Shown piece by piece: positions 32,097 through 40,168 of a stretch of DNA of 64,000 nt. Both the position numbers and the translations under genes were made by a program. Source of the DNA: Antribacter gilvus (GTDB taxonomy: Bacteria; Actinomycetota; Actinomycetes; Actinomycetales; Cellulomonadaceae). The notes beneath the pieces were generated by a model, which made no database searches, was not told the origin of the DNA, and saw nothing but the letters and a program-made list of their open reading frames with translations. The stretch spans positions 124,001 to 188,000 of the forward strand of contig NZ_QXTH01000003.1 in assembly GCF_003946865.1 (NCBI RefSeq). Direction: 5' to 3'. Every line of letters starts with the position of its first letter. Position 1 is the stretch's first letter.

Positions 32097-34829
32097 TCAT
32101 TCCACCGTGAAGACCTTCATGACCTCGTCGCCGTAGTCGTTGATGACCTTGACGGCGATCTTGCCCGTGGCGGGCTTGTCGAACGGGCGCGACGTCGTGT
32201 CGTAGAGCGTGGCCCACGCATCGGCGTGAATCTCCGCCTTGAGCGCGGTCTTGAGCCGCTTGAACGGGTCGTTGCCGCCGGTGAAGTAGCAGTGCCGGAC
32301 GAAGAACGACTCCTCGTTGTAGTTCGTGTCGATCATCCAGAGGGCGATCTTGCCAGTGTCGTCGCTGCGGACCTCGCCGGTGGTGGGGTCGTAGACGTCG
32401 ACGCCGCGCAGCTCGACCGTCAGCGTGCCGTCGCCGTTGTCCTTCAGCTCGATGTCGGGCTCGCCGAACACCGTGAACAGGTTGCCTGCGCCCGTCTTCT
32501 TGAGCGCCTCGCCCATGAGCAGGTCCACGTTCATGCGGACCAGCAGCGCCTTGACCCGGCCGAGCGACCGCTCGCCCGCGATGTCGAACCCGTCCCTCGA
32601 CGCCTCGACCGTGACGTTGTCGTCCTCGGTCACGCCCGTGGCCTGCGGGTCGAACGCGAAGCCGAGCACGCACAGCAGGTCCGCCTCGCCGCGGATCGCC
32701 TCGCGCGCGGCGTCCTTGATGAACTGGGTGCTCACGGTCCCGTACTGCGGCCCGACGGCGATCGCGACCCGCCCGGGCGCGTTCGTCACCTCGGTCTGCT
32801 CATCTGTTCCGCTGTCCGACGGCGTCCGTGGCGTCCCCACTGCCTGGACGTACAGGCCGGGGAAGCGGTCGACGGACGCGAACTCGATGCGTTCCGCGCG
32901 ACGCCCGTTCTGGATGCCGGCCTTGGCGAGGTTGTCGAGGACGGTCTGCTCGAACGTCGGGGCGTCAGCGTCCTCGGCGGCCGCGCGCTCCGACGCCGTC
33001 TCCTGGGCCTCGCCGCCCGCGAACGCGAGCGAGCGGTGCGGGCTGAGCGACTCGACGGTGAACGGGCCAGATACCCGGGCGACGTTCTTGTCGAGGTACG
33101 GCTTGTCGTAGAGCAGCTCGTACTCGGCGTGCCGCTTGATCGCCGCATCGATCTCGGCGCGGGACATCCCCTCCTTGATGTCGGGGTTGTTCGCGATCGA
33201 CTTGAGCGTGATGTGCTGGACCCGCTCGTAGACGAAGCCGTGCCGCAGGTCGTTGGTAGTGGCGGCAGGGGGCATCGGCTTGCCCGACGCGCGCATCTCC
33301 GCCTCGCGGCCCTTCTCGCTGTCCGCGAGCAGGTAGTACGGGTAGGTCGCGCCCATGAGCCGCTGGCGGGCGAGGGTCAGCGCGACGCGGGAGGTGTCGA
33401 TCGTGATCCAGCGACGGCCCCGCTGCTCAGCGACGTAGGCAGTGGTGCCGGAGCCGCAGGTGGGGTCGAGGACGAGGTCGCCGGGATCGGTGCACATGAG
33501 CATGCAGCGCTCGATGACCTTGGCGTTCGTCTGGACGACATAAAGCTTGTCGCTTGCGAAACCAGCGGTCGTCGTATCGTCCCATCCGTTCGCGATGGGA
33601 AATGCAGCGAAGTCGTCGAGGTATCGAACGTACCGGAGAGTGTTTCCTGACGCAGTCAGTCTCCTGGCGGCGGACAAGCGCCGCATGCCTTCCCGGTTCG
33701 TCTTCCACCCGCCATTCTTAGGATTGAAGACGGCACCGTCATACTCGACAGGAAACACCGTGGTCTGCCCTGTGCGAGTAGTCTGCGAGACGAGATTGTC
33801 TGGGGTGTATATCTTGCCGCCAGCCGGGACCGAGGCAATTTCGGCGGTGGTCGCCGTCCGGCGAGTTCCGTCACTCAACTCAATCTTATTGTAGCCCGAA
33901 CTCCCGGCGGCGCCTGACCCTTTTGAAAGATAAATCTGATGATATCGGACGGCGGCGATGTCTTTTGCGAACCAGACGATGTAGTCACTAGTCGACGCAA
34001 GCACCTTTGTTCCGCCTGCGAAACTACCCGCGCCGCTAGTTGTCTTAAATGCGACCTGGCTGACGAAGTTTTCGCTCCCGAACACCTCGTCCATCAGCGA
34101 CCGCACCAGGTGTACGTTCTCGTCACCGATCTGGACGAAGCAGGATCCGCTCTCCGTCAGAAGCTCTCGCGCGACGATCAGCCGGTCCCGCAGGTACGCC
34201 AGGTAGGAATGGATCCCCAGCTGCCACGTGTCGCGGAACGCCTTGATCTGCTCGGCCTCGCGGGCGGCGTCCTCGACCTTCCCGTCCTTGACGTCGCGCT
34301 TGCGCGCCGACGCCTGCCAGTTCGACCCGAACTTGATCCCGTACGGCGGGTCCAGGTACACCATCTGAACCTTGCCGCGCAGGTCATCCCGCTCGGAGAG
34401 CGACGCCATGACCTGCAACGAGTCGCCCAGGATCATGCGGTTCGACCAGTTGGCCTGGTGGCGGTAGAAGTCGACCGCATCGAGCTCGTCGAGCCCGTCG
34501 AACGTGTCGAACAGCGTCAGCTCGGGTTCCTCCGCGCGCGTCGCGGCGGTAGCGCGAAGGTTCTCGACCAGCACGCGAGGGTCGATCTTCTCCTGGATGT
34601 AGATCGGCGGGGCGTCTGCGACGAGCTCGGTCGCGTCGTCGTCGTACTTGCCGCGCCACACGAGCTGCGGGTCGAGCGACGGGTCTCGCTCGAACACGAC
34701 CGAGCGAGGCTTCATCAGTTCGTCGGGTACCCATTCCTGCGCTTCTGCTGTCGGGTTGTTTACCCGCTTTTCTGCGTGCACGAACGAGCCCACTGCCTTG
34801 GGTCCCGTCGGCTTGCTGCTACGCGCCAC
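32097..34829 (-). CDS. Type III-like DNA methyltransferase (Mod)
   Basis: 910 residues. GTG 34829 overlaps the res stop by 11 bp. Motif IV DPPY is at 160-163 (MVYLDPPYGIKFG) and motif I-like DPTCGSGT at 455-462. The order IV, target-recognition domain, I marks a beta-class amino-methyltransferase, so N6-adenine is the likeliest product. Residues about 258-430 are the variable recognition region and coincide with a block of visibly lower GC (33539-34055) rich in Ser/Thr/Asn codons, unlike the rest of the gene. The 450 residues after motif I are unusually long and may contact Res. It protects host DNA and supplies specificity for the complex. Confidence 0.88.
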   Translation of the reverse strand: MARSSKPTGPKAVGSFVHAEKRVNNPTAEAQEWVPDELMKPRSVVFERDPSLDPQLVWRGKYDDDATELVADAPPIYIQEKIDPRVLVENLRATAATRAEEPELTLFDTFDGLDELDAVDFYRHQANWSNRMILGDSLQVMASLSERDDLRGKVQMVYLDPPYGIKFGSNWQASARKRDVKDGKVEDAAREAEQIKAFRDTWQLGIHSYLAYLRDRLIVARELLTESGSCFVQIGDENVHLVRSLMDEVFGSENFVSQVAFKTTSGAGSFAGGTKVLASTSDYIVWFAKDIAAVRYHQIYLSKGSGAAGSSGYNKIELSDGTRRTATTAEIASVPAGGKIYTPDNLVSQTTRTGQTTVFPVEYDGAVFNPKNGGWKTNREGMRRLSAARRLTASGNTLRYVRYLDDFAAFPIANGWDDTTTAGFASDKLYVVQTNAKVIERCMLMCTDPGDLVLDPTCGSGTTAYVAEQRGRRWITIDTSRVALTLARQRLMGATYPYYLLADSEKGREAEMRASGKPMPPAATTNDLRHGFVYERVQHITLKSIANNPDIKEGMSRAEIDAAIKRHAEYELLYDKPYLDKNVARVSGPFTVESLSPHRSLAFAGGEAQETASERAAAEDADAPTFEQTVLDNLAKAGIQNGRRAERIEFASVDRFPGLYVQAVGTPRTPSDSGTDEQTEVTNAPGRVAIAVGPQYGTVSTQFIKDAAREAIRGEADLLCVLGFAFDPQATGVTEDDNVTVEASRDGFDIAGERSLGRVKALLVRMNVDLLMGEALKKTGAGNLFTVFGEPDIELKDNGDGTLTVELRGVDVYDPTTGEVRSDDTGKIALWMIDTNYNEESFFVRHCYFTGGNDPFKRLKTALKAEIHADAWATLYDTTSRPFDKPATGKIAVKVINDYGDEVMKVFTVE

Positions 34830-37800
34830 GGCGCGCCTCCCGTTCCACGATGTCGAGCAGGTCTGGGTCGCCGACGATCGGCCGGTCGGCGTAGTGCAGG
34901 TCGATGGCCTGGCGCACGCGGTTGAAGAACAGGGCCTTGTGCAGGCCCACCTCGAGGTAGCCCCAGCGGCCGAAGCCGCCGTGGTTGTTCACCGCGGCGC
35001 ACCACGAGTCGCGGGCGGTCGTGGCCTTGATCTGCGTAGGCCCCGGAGCCTTCTGCCCGCCGGAGACCTCGACGATGAGGAACCGCTGGACGTCGTCGTC
35101 CCGCTGCCGGAGCTTGAGGACGAAGTCAGGCAGATAGTCGTGCGAGCGGCCCTTGTGGATGTAGGGGATGGTGAGCCCGAGGTGGTCGTTCTTGACGTAC
35201 GCCTCGACGTCGGCGATCGACTCGCAGACGTTCGCGAGCTCGTCCTCCCACGTGTTGCCGTCCTTGCCGTCGAGCACCACGTGCGAGACCTCGGACTTGA
35301 CCGTGTCGCGGGACTTCTTACGCGTCTCGAACGACACCTCGCCGGTGTGGCCCACAGGGTCGAACGTGCGCAGGACCGGCCTGAGCACCGGACGCCGGTT
35401 CTCCGTCTGGCTCGTCAGAGACGCGTTGATCTGGTCGGCGAGCTCGGCCTGGGCTTCGACCAATCTCAGCGCGTTGAACGAGTAGCCGTTCTCGACGCGG
35501 ACGTTGCGCTCGATCCACTCCCGGCAGAGTCCCGCGAGGCGCGGGAAGAGCCACGGCCTCCGGTCGCCGTCGTCGCCCTCCTGGGTCCGCAGGTGCGTGT
35601 CGATGAGACGCTTCGCGACCAGATAGGCGAGCTCTTGCGCCCGCAGGTCCGTCAGGTCGCCGTCCTCCAGCTCGGCTGTCCCGACGATGCCCGCGCTCTC
35701 CGTCCAGCGCGGGACCGTCGACGCGCCGACGATGAACGGCCGGGCCAGGGCGTCGTCGAGCCACACGTCCTCGTCGGGGATCTCCAGCCGGTACCCGTCC
35801 AGCTTGGGGAACTGGATCCGCAGGTCCTCGCGGCCCTCCACGGAGTGCACCCAGACCGCGGGCCGTTTCGGGGTGACGTCGGGCGTCTCTCCCGTCGTGG
35901 GGATGAATGAGAACGGGATCCCGTAGATGCTGGCGTACTCCGGCTCGAACCGGCCCTCGTCGTTGAGCGCGTACGAGCGGCGGCGCAGGCCGCGCCCCAC
36001 CACCTGCTCGCAGAGCAGCTGCGACCCGAAAGCCCGCACGCCGAGGATGTGCGTCACGGTGTTGGCGTCCCAGCCTTCGGTGAGCATCGACACCGACACC
36101 ACGCAGCGCACCTGCTCGCCGAGCATGCCCTTCTTGCCGACGGTGTTCATGACCTCGCGGAGGAGGTCGGCGTCGGTGATCGACTCGACGTCGCCCCCGG
36201 GGTTGCGGCGCCGAAACTCCGCCTTGAACGCCTCGATCTCCGCGGCGGCGTCGGCCTTGAAGTCGCCCGACAGGGTCTCCCCGGACTCGAGCTGCTTGGA
36301 GTCGACGATGATCGCGGGCGGCCGGGGCGCGGGGGCGCCGTCGACCACGTTGCTGAACAGCGGCAGGTTGCCGGTCCGGTGCACCACGGAGCCGTCGGCA
36401 TGCAGCACCGGGCTGCCGTCCTTGTCGAGCACGGGTCCACCGGCGACCCAGTCGTAGATCAACTTGGAGACGATCGTGTTGTTGGCGACCACGATGTACA
36501 CGGGCGGCGGCTCGCCCAGGTCGCGCAGGTGCGTCACCCACTGCTCATAGGCGCGCTCGTAGCTGCGGTACAGGCTTCGCAGGGCTCCCTCGAGCTCCTT
36601 GGGCGGCACCCATCCGGACGGGTCGAGGGCCGCCGCGGTCTTGCGCTTCGGCAGGAGCCGGCCGACGTGGTCCCAGAGGTGCAGGTACGTGACCCGCTTG
36701 TCCGCAGCGTCGTCGTCCACCGGGGTGCGGGGCACCTTGACGAGTCCCGACTCGATGGCGTCCATGAGCGAGAAGTCGCTCACCACCCAGGGAAAGATGT
36801 AGCCCTCGGTGTAGCCGGAAGCCTTGAGGTAGAAGGGTGTGGCCGACAGGTCGTAGACCGCCTTGATCCCGACCCGCTTGGCTACCCACTGCAGGCCGGT
36901 GAACCAGACACCCGCCTCCCGGTTGGCCTCCCGCTCCTCCTTGGTGAGGTCTTCCGAGAGTTCCGGGTTGTACCGGTAGCAGTGGTGGGCCTCGTCGTTG
37001 AACACGACGATCTCGCTCGCCGCTGAGGTCACTCGGCCGGACGGCAGCGTGAACCCACGCAGCACGCGCGAGACGACGGCGTCGGGCGACTCCCGGAACG
37101 GGTCGTCCGGCGAGTTCGCCGCGTCCCCGAGGAGGATCTGCCTCGTCGTCCTGCTGACGCCTTGGATCTCTTTGGCGTCCCGCGGGAGGAAGGAGTGGTA
37201 GTTGGTGATGACGACCTGCGCCTCGCGGAGCGCCGCCTGGTGCTGCGGCGGGATCAGGTCGCGTACGTCGTAGTAGTTGCCCGGCTCGCCCGGGATGAGG
37301 ACCCGCAGGCGGTCGCGGATCGTGATGCCCGGCGTGACGACGAGGAACCGCTTCGAGAAGCGGGAGTCGCGCGGGCTCTGGACCTTGTTGATGGTCTGCC
37401 AGGCGATGAGCATCGCCATGACGACGGTCTTGCCCGAGCCGGTCGCCATCTTCAGGGCGACGCGCGGCAGACCCGCGTTGTGGACGTCGTTCTCGCCGTC
37501 GAGCCGACGGCGCCAGTCCGTGTTCCCTGCGCGGCCGGCGGCTTCGGCGAGGTAGATCGCCGTCTCGACCGCCTCGCGCTGGCCGAACAGGACGCGGTTC
37601 TCGCGTGCGGGATCCGCCCAGTGCTCCAGGAGCGTGCGCGTCAGCGGGGTGACGTTCGAGTAACCGCGCACCCGCCAGAGCTCGACCTCGCGCCGGAGGT
37701 CGTTGATGAGCAAGTTCTTCTCACGGCGCTCGCCCGTCACGTCGAAGTCGAGCTCGTCCTGGGCAGTGGCGACCCTCGCGGCGGCCTGGCGAGACTTCCT

Positions 37801-37962
37801 CGCCTGCGCGATGGGGATCAGCGACTCGCTCGGGCGCCGGCCCTCGACGACCCGCCCGGTGGGGCCACCGAGCCCCATCTCGAAGTGCCGCGCAGGCGGG
37901 TCGTACGGGCCGTTGAGGATCGGGTTCGCCAGTACGGCCACAGCGTCGTCGCCCACTACCAC
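34819..37962 (-). CDS. Type III-like restriction subunit (Res): helicase plus degenerate-looking nuclease
   Basis: About 1047 residues. Start placed at GTG 37962 because the conserved Res opening (ANPILNGPYDPPARHF, VEGRRPSESLIPI) follows at once and the divergent promoter lies just upstream. GTG 37956 is equally possible. Walker A MATGSGKT at 172-179, DEAH at 323-326 (VFNDEAHHCYR), and SF2 C-terminal motifs VVSVSMLTEGWDANTVTHI and EQVVGRGLRR. The C-terminal nuclease shows P945-D946 (YLPDFVL) then E965-V-S967 where PD-(D/E)XK enzymes normally have ExK. K971 is the nearest lysine. Translocates on DNA and cuts with Mod. The lysine shift may be a subfamily trait. First gene of the leftward operon. 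Confidence 0.85.
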   Translation of the reverse strand: MVVGDDAVAVLANPILNGPYDPPARHFEMGLGGPTGRVVEGRRPSESLIPIAQARKSRQAAARVATAQDELDFDVTGERREKNLLINDLRREVELWRVRGYSNVTPLTRTLLEHWADPARENRVLFGQREAVETAIYLAEAAGRAGNTDWRRRLDGENDVHNAGLPRVALKMATGSGKTVVMAMLIAWQTINKVQSPRDSRFSKRFLVVTPGITIRDRLRVLIPGEPGNYYDVRDLIPPQHQAALREAQVVITNYHSFLPRDAKEIQGVSRTTRQILLGDAANSPDDPFRESPDAVVSRVLRGFTLPSGRVTSAASEIVVFNDEAHHCYRYNPELSEDLTKEEREANREAGVWFTGLQWVAKRVGIKAVYDLSATPFYLKASGYTEGYIFPWVVSDFSLMDAIESGLVKVPRTPVDDDAADKRVTYLHLWDHVGRLLPKRKTAAALDPSGWVPPKELEGALRSLYRSYERAYEQWVTHLRDLGEPPPVYIVVANNTIVSKLIYDWVAGGPVLDKDGSPVLHADGSVVHRTGNLPLFSNVVDGAPAPRPPAIIVDSKQLESGETLSGDFKADAAAEIEAFKAEFRRRNPGGDVESITDADLLREVMNTVGKKGMLGEQVRCVVSVSMLTEGWDANTVTHILGVRAFGSQLLCEQVVGRGLRRRSYALNDEGRFEPEYASIYGIPFSFIPTTGETPDVTPKRPAVWVHSVEGREDLRIQFPKLDGYRLEIPDEDVWLDDALARPFIVGASTVPRWTESAGIVGTAELEDGDLTDLRAQELAYLVAKRLIDTHLRTQEGDDGDRRPWLFPRLAGLCREWIERNVRVENGYSFNALRLVEAQAELADQINASLTSQTENRRPVLRPVLRTFDPVGHTGEVSFETRKKSRDTVKSEVSHVVLDGKDGNTWEDELANVCESIADVEAYVKNDHLGLTIPYIHKGRSHDYLPDFVLKLRQRDDDVQRFLIVEVSGGQKAPGPTQIKATTARDSWCAAVNNHGGFGRWGYLEVGLHKALFFNRVRQAIDLHYADRPIVGDPDLLDIVEREARRGA

Positions 37963-38008
37963 CTGTCTTCTGCCCCCGGACGGTTCGCGCTTCGTAGGCC
38001 CGGTGTTG

Positions 38009-38042
38009 CTGCCATGCAAACAAGGCCATGTATACATGGCAG
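38009..38042. promoter_or_regulatory. Shared palindromic promoter/operator between res and the XRE regulator
   Basis: GCCATGTATACATGGC (38025-38040) is a perfect 16-bp palindrome whose core TGTATACA contains a -10-like TATACA on both strands. A further half-site CTGCCATG begins at 38009, complementary to CATGGCAG at 38035-38042. It lies between GTG 37962 of res and the XRE gene, so a dimeric XRE protein could control both directions, as C-proteins do in other restriction systems. Confidence 0.65.
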
Positions 38043-38072
38043 ACACTAGCTGACCTCGGCGGCGACGGTTGC

Positions 38073-38399
38073 GTGGTGTCCCGTGAACGCCCGCTCGAGA
38101 AGCACCTCGCGCTGGCGCTCGCCATGCGGTTGAGGGATCGCCGGGAGGCGGTGGGCCTGACCCAGGAGCGGGTCGCCGAGCTCGCGGGGATGAGCCGGAA
38201 CCACTACCAATTGCTGGAGTCAGGGCTCTCGGACCGGGCGAAGAAGACACCGGCGAACCCACGGCTCTCGACCCTGGCGGACTTGTCGAAGGCCCTCGAC
38301 TGCCCGGTGCCTGAGTTGGTCGACATCTTTCACCCTGGACCTGGCGAGCCCGGGTTCGAGTACGAGGGCCACGCGCCGTCGTCGGCCGACGACGCTTAG
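38073..38399 (+). CDS. XRE-family (control-protein-like) regulator
   Basis: About 108 residues from GTG 38073. An in-frame ATG at 38028 would lie inside the palindrome and add 15 residues, so it is less likely, but no good ribosome site marks either. The helix-turn-helix is clear: AMRLRDRREAVGLTQERVAELAGMSRNHYQLLESG. The C-terminal half, LSTLADLSKALDCPVPELVDIF, is also XRE-typical. Size and position match controller proteins of restriction-modification systems. It probably binds 38009-38042 to time expression of res and mod. It lies 7 bp upstream of the HNH gene. Confidence 0.85.
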   Translation: MVSRERPLEKHLALALAMRLRDRREAVGLTQERVAELAGMSRNHYQLLESGLSDRAKKTPANPRLSTLADLSKALDCPVPELVDIFHPGPGEPGFEYEGHAPSSADDA

Positions 38400-38406
38400 C
38401 GCCCCG

Positions 38407-39366
38407 GTGAAGACCGCATACGTCGGCGTGACCGACAACGGCTGGGCCTCGTTCCTCGCGGACCGTCCGCACCTCGACGAGGTCAACTTCTGGCTGCCGT
38501 CGCCGTCGGCCACGTTCAAGCGGATCGGGTACGGGGACCCCTTCCTGTTCAAGACGCACGCGCCGCACAACCGGCTCGTCGGCGGGGGCTTCCTCACCGA
38601 GTACCGCGTGCTGACCGTCAGTGAGGCGTGGCGGTTCTTCGGCGAGGGCAACGGGGTCGCGTCCGAGGCGGCATTGCGTGAGGCGATCGTGCGCTTCCGG
38701 TCGCGGTCGGAGCGCCCGGTCGCGCCGGGGGAGGACCCGTTCATCGGCTGCACCCTGCTCGACGGTGTGTTCTTCGTCGCCGAGGCGCTCACGCTGGCGG
38801 CGCCGCCGGACTTCGCGGGCAACATCGTGCGCGGCAAGGGCTACCCGCTCGAGGCCGGCTCCTACGTGGAGCAGGCGCTATGGAGCCTCCTCGAGCACAG
38901 CAGCGGGGTGCGGCTGCCCGACGCCGGCACCGGACTTCCGACCGTCATCCCCGGGCCGATGTTCCGCGACCACCGTCAGCTGGTGGATGCGCGTGCGGGT
39001 CAGCAAGCGTTCCGCGCTGCGGTGACCGCCGCCTACCACCGCCGCTGCGCGATCACCGGGTCACGTCTGCTGCCCACTCTCGAGGCCGCGCACATTCGCC
39101 CGGTGGCGGCCGACGGCCAGAACTGGGTGAACAACGGGCTCCTCCTGAAGTCGGACGCCCACAAGCTGTACGACCTGGGGTACCTCGGCGTCGGCCCGGA
39201 CCATCGCCTGCATGTGAGCCCGGCGCTCCGACGCGACACCGGCAACGGCGACGAGTTCTACCGGCGCGCGGGGGAGTCGCTGGTCTCGCTGCCGGACAAC
39301 GAGGCCGACCGGCCGAACCGCGAGGCACTGGAGTGGCACATGGACTCGGTCTTCCGCGCAGCGTGA
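38407..39366 (+). CDS. HNH endonuclease with PUA/EVE-like N-terminal domain
   Basis: 319 residues, GTG 38407. The C-terminal half carries an HNH core at about 211-255: RRCAITGSRLLPTLEAAHIRPVA, NNGLLLKSDAHKLYDLGYLGV. The N-terminal 110 residues (TDNGWASFLADRPHLDEVNFWLPS, FKRIGYGDPFLFKTHAPHNRLVGGGFL, AWRFFGEGNG) resemble a PUA/EVE-type fold, which in other nucleases binds modified bases. It may therefore be a modification-dependent (type IV-like) restriction enzyme that cuts DNA carrying foreign base modifications. That specificity is inference. Cotranscribed with the XRE gene. Confidence 0.78.
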   Translation: MKTAYVGVTDNGWASFLADRPHLDEVNFWLPSPSATFKRIGYGDPFLFKTHAPHNRLVGGGFLTEYRVLTVSEAWRFFGEGNGVASEAALREAIVRFRSRSERPVAPGEDPFIGCTLLDGVFFVAEALTLAAPPDFAGNIVRGKGYPLEAGSYVEQALWSLLEHSSGVRLPDAGTGLPTVIPGPMFRDHRQLVDARAGQQAFRAAVTAAYHRRCAITGSRLLPTLEAAHIRPVAADGQNWVNNGLLLKSDAHKLYDLGYLGVGPDHRLHVSPALRRDTGNGDEFYRRAGESLVSLPDNEADRPNREALEWHMDSVFRAA

Positions 39367-39438
39367 TCCCGTGGCTGGCGCGGACCCGCGGAGCGGGGCT
39401 AGAGTGGACCGTGCGAGGGGCAGTAGTCCTGAGAAGTG

Positions 39439-39476
39439 AACCCGAGACCCGTCCGGACGGTCGTGGCGCTCGGGTT
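39439..39476. terminator. Hairpin between convergent genes
   Basis: AACCCGAG (39439-39446) pairs with CTCGGGTT (39469-39476). Between them CCGTCCGGACGG is a 12-bp palindrome. It lies 73 bp after the HNH stop and 10 bp before the end of the convergent gene, so it could end both transcripts. Confidence 0.45.
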
Positions 39477-39485
39477 TCGCGCTGT

Positions 39486-40046
39486 CTACAGGTCGATGAC
39501 GGCTTCGACCAGCGGGATTGCGCGTTGCCGCCAGCCCCCGCCTCGGGCCCAGGCCCAGCCGATGGCATCGGGGATGGCGACCAGCGGTTCGGCCGCTGCA
39601 CGCTCGTGGAAGTACACCAGGTCCTGGCAGCCGTGAGTCCTTGTGAGCAAGGCCAGAGCGCGACGGTCGCGCGCATCCATGGATTCGTCCGACTCGAGGC
39701 AGAGCCGGGTGTGTCCGCATCGTGCGATGTCGGCGACGAGGGCATCCAGACATGCGCGCCGCCGCATGATGTCGTTCTTGAAGTTGGTGTCGGCGCGGTA
39801 GATCCGCACGGTGAAGCCTGCGTGGTCGAACGTCGACAAGATCTGCCTCCGCCGAACATCGCTCTCGGTCTTCATGTGGAGCCTGCGTTGTCCAGGGAGC
39901 ACCAGAGACCGCACGGTCTTGCGTGCGGTGGCGAGACGGGTGGGACTGATCGCAACAGCGACGAGCAGATATGCACCCGACTTCGATTCGTCGACGTAGA
40001 CCTGCCCATGGTGGAGCTCGGAGGACGGATCGGTCCGGTTCGTCAT
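39486..40046 (-). CDS. Unknown protein with a DUF3800/RNase H-like start
   Basis: 186 residues. ATG 40046 is chosen because GGAG lies just upstream. The ATG 15 bp earlier lacks one. It begins near GQVYVDESKSGAYLLVAVAIS, the VDES strand of DUF3800 and other RNase H-fold proteins. Later acidic residues such as LCLESDES could complete a metal site. Many such proteins occur in defence islands and beside mobile elements, and this one borders the restriction cluster. No specific activity can be assigned. Confidence 0.5.
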   Translation of the reverse strand: MTNRTDPSSELHHGQVYVDESKSGAYLLVAVAISPTRLATARKTVRSLVLPGQRRLHMKTESDVRRRQILSTFDHAGFTVRIYRADTNFKNDIMRRRACLDALVADIARCGHTRLCLESDESMDARDRRALALLTRTHGCQDLVYFHERAAAEPLVAIPDAIGWAWARGGGWRQRAIPLVEAVIDL

Positions 40047-40168
40047 GGGGCTCCAGATCATCGAACGAGGCCTGTCAACTCTATGTGAGTCGACTTCGGC
40101 CGTCCTGTTGAACTCTCTCTTCCGCGCGGCCTGACCCGCTGCTGCGCTCCACGCGGCAGACTGGACCA

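Noticed and set aside
38028..38072. ATG 38028 as the start of the XRE gene
   Set aside because: It lies inside the palindromic -10/operator, so the codon would precede or coincide with the transcription start. Kept only as an alternative.
27018..39366. Considered as BREX, DISARM, Gabija or a CRISPR-linked Cas4 module
   Set aside because: No PglX/PglZ/BrxC-type proteins, no DUF1998 helicase or phospholipase-D partner, no OLD/TOPRIM ATPase next to the UvrD protein, and no cas1/cas2. The core fits type III restriction best.
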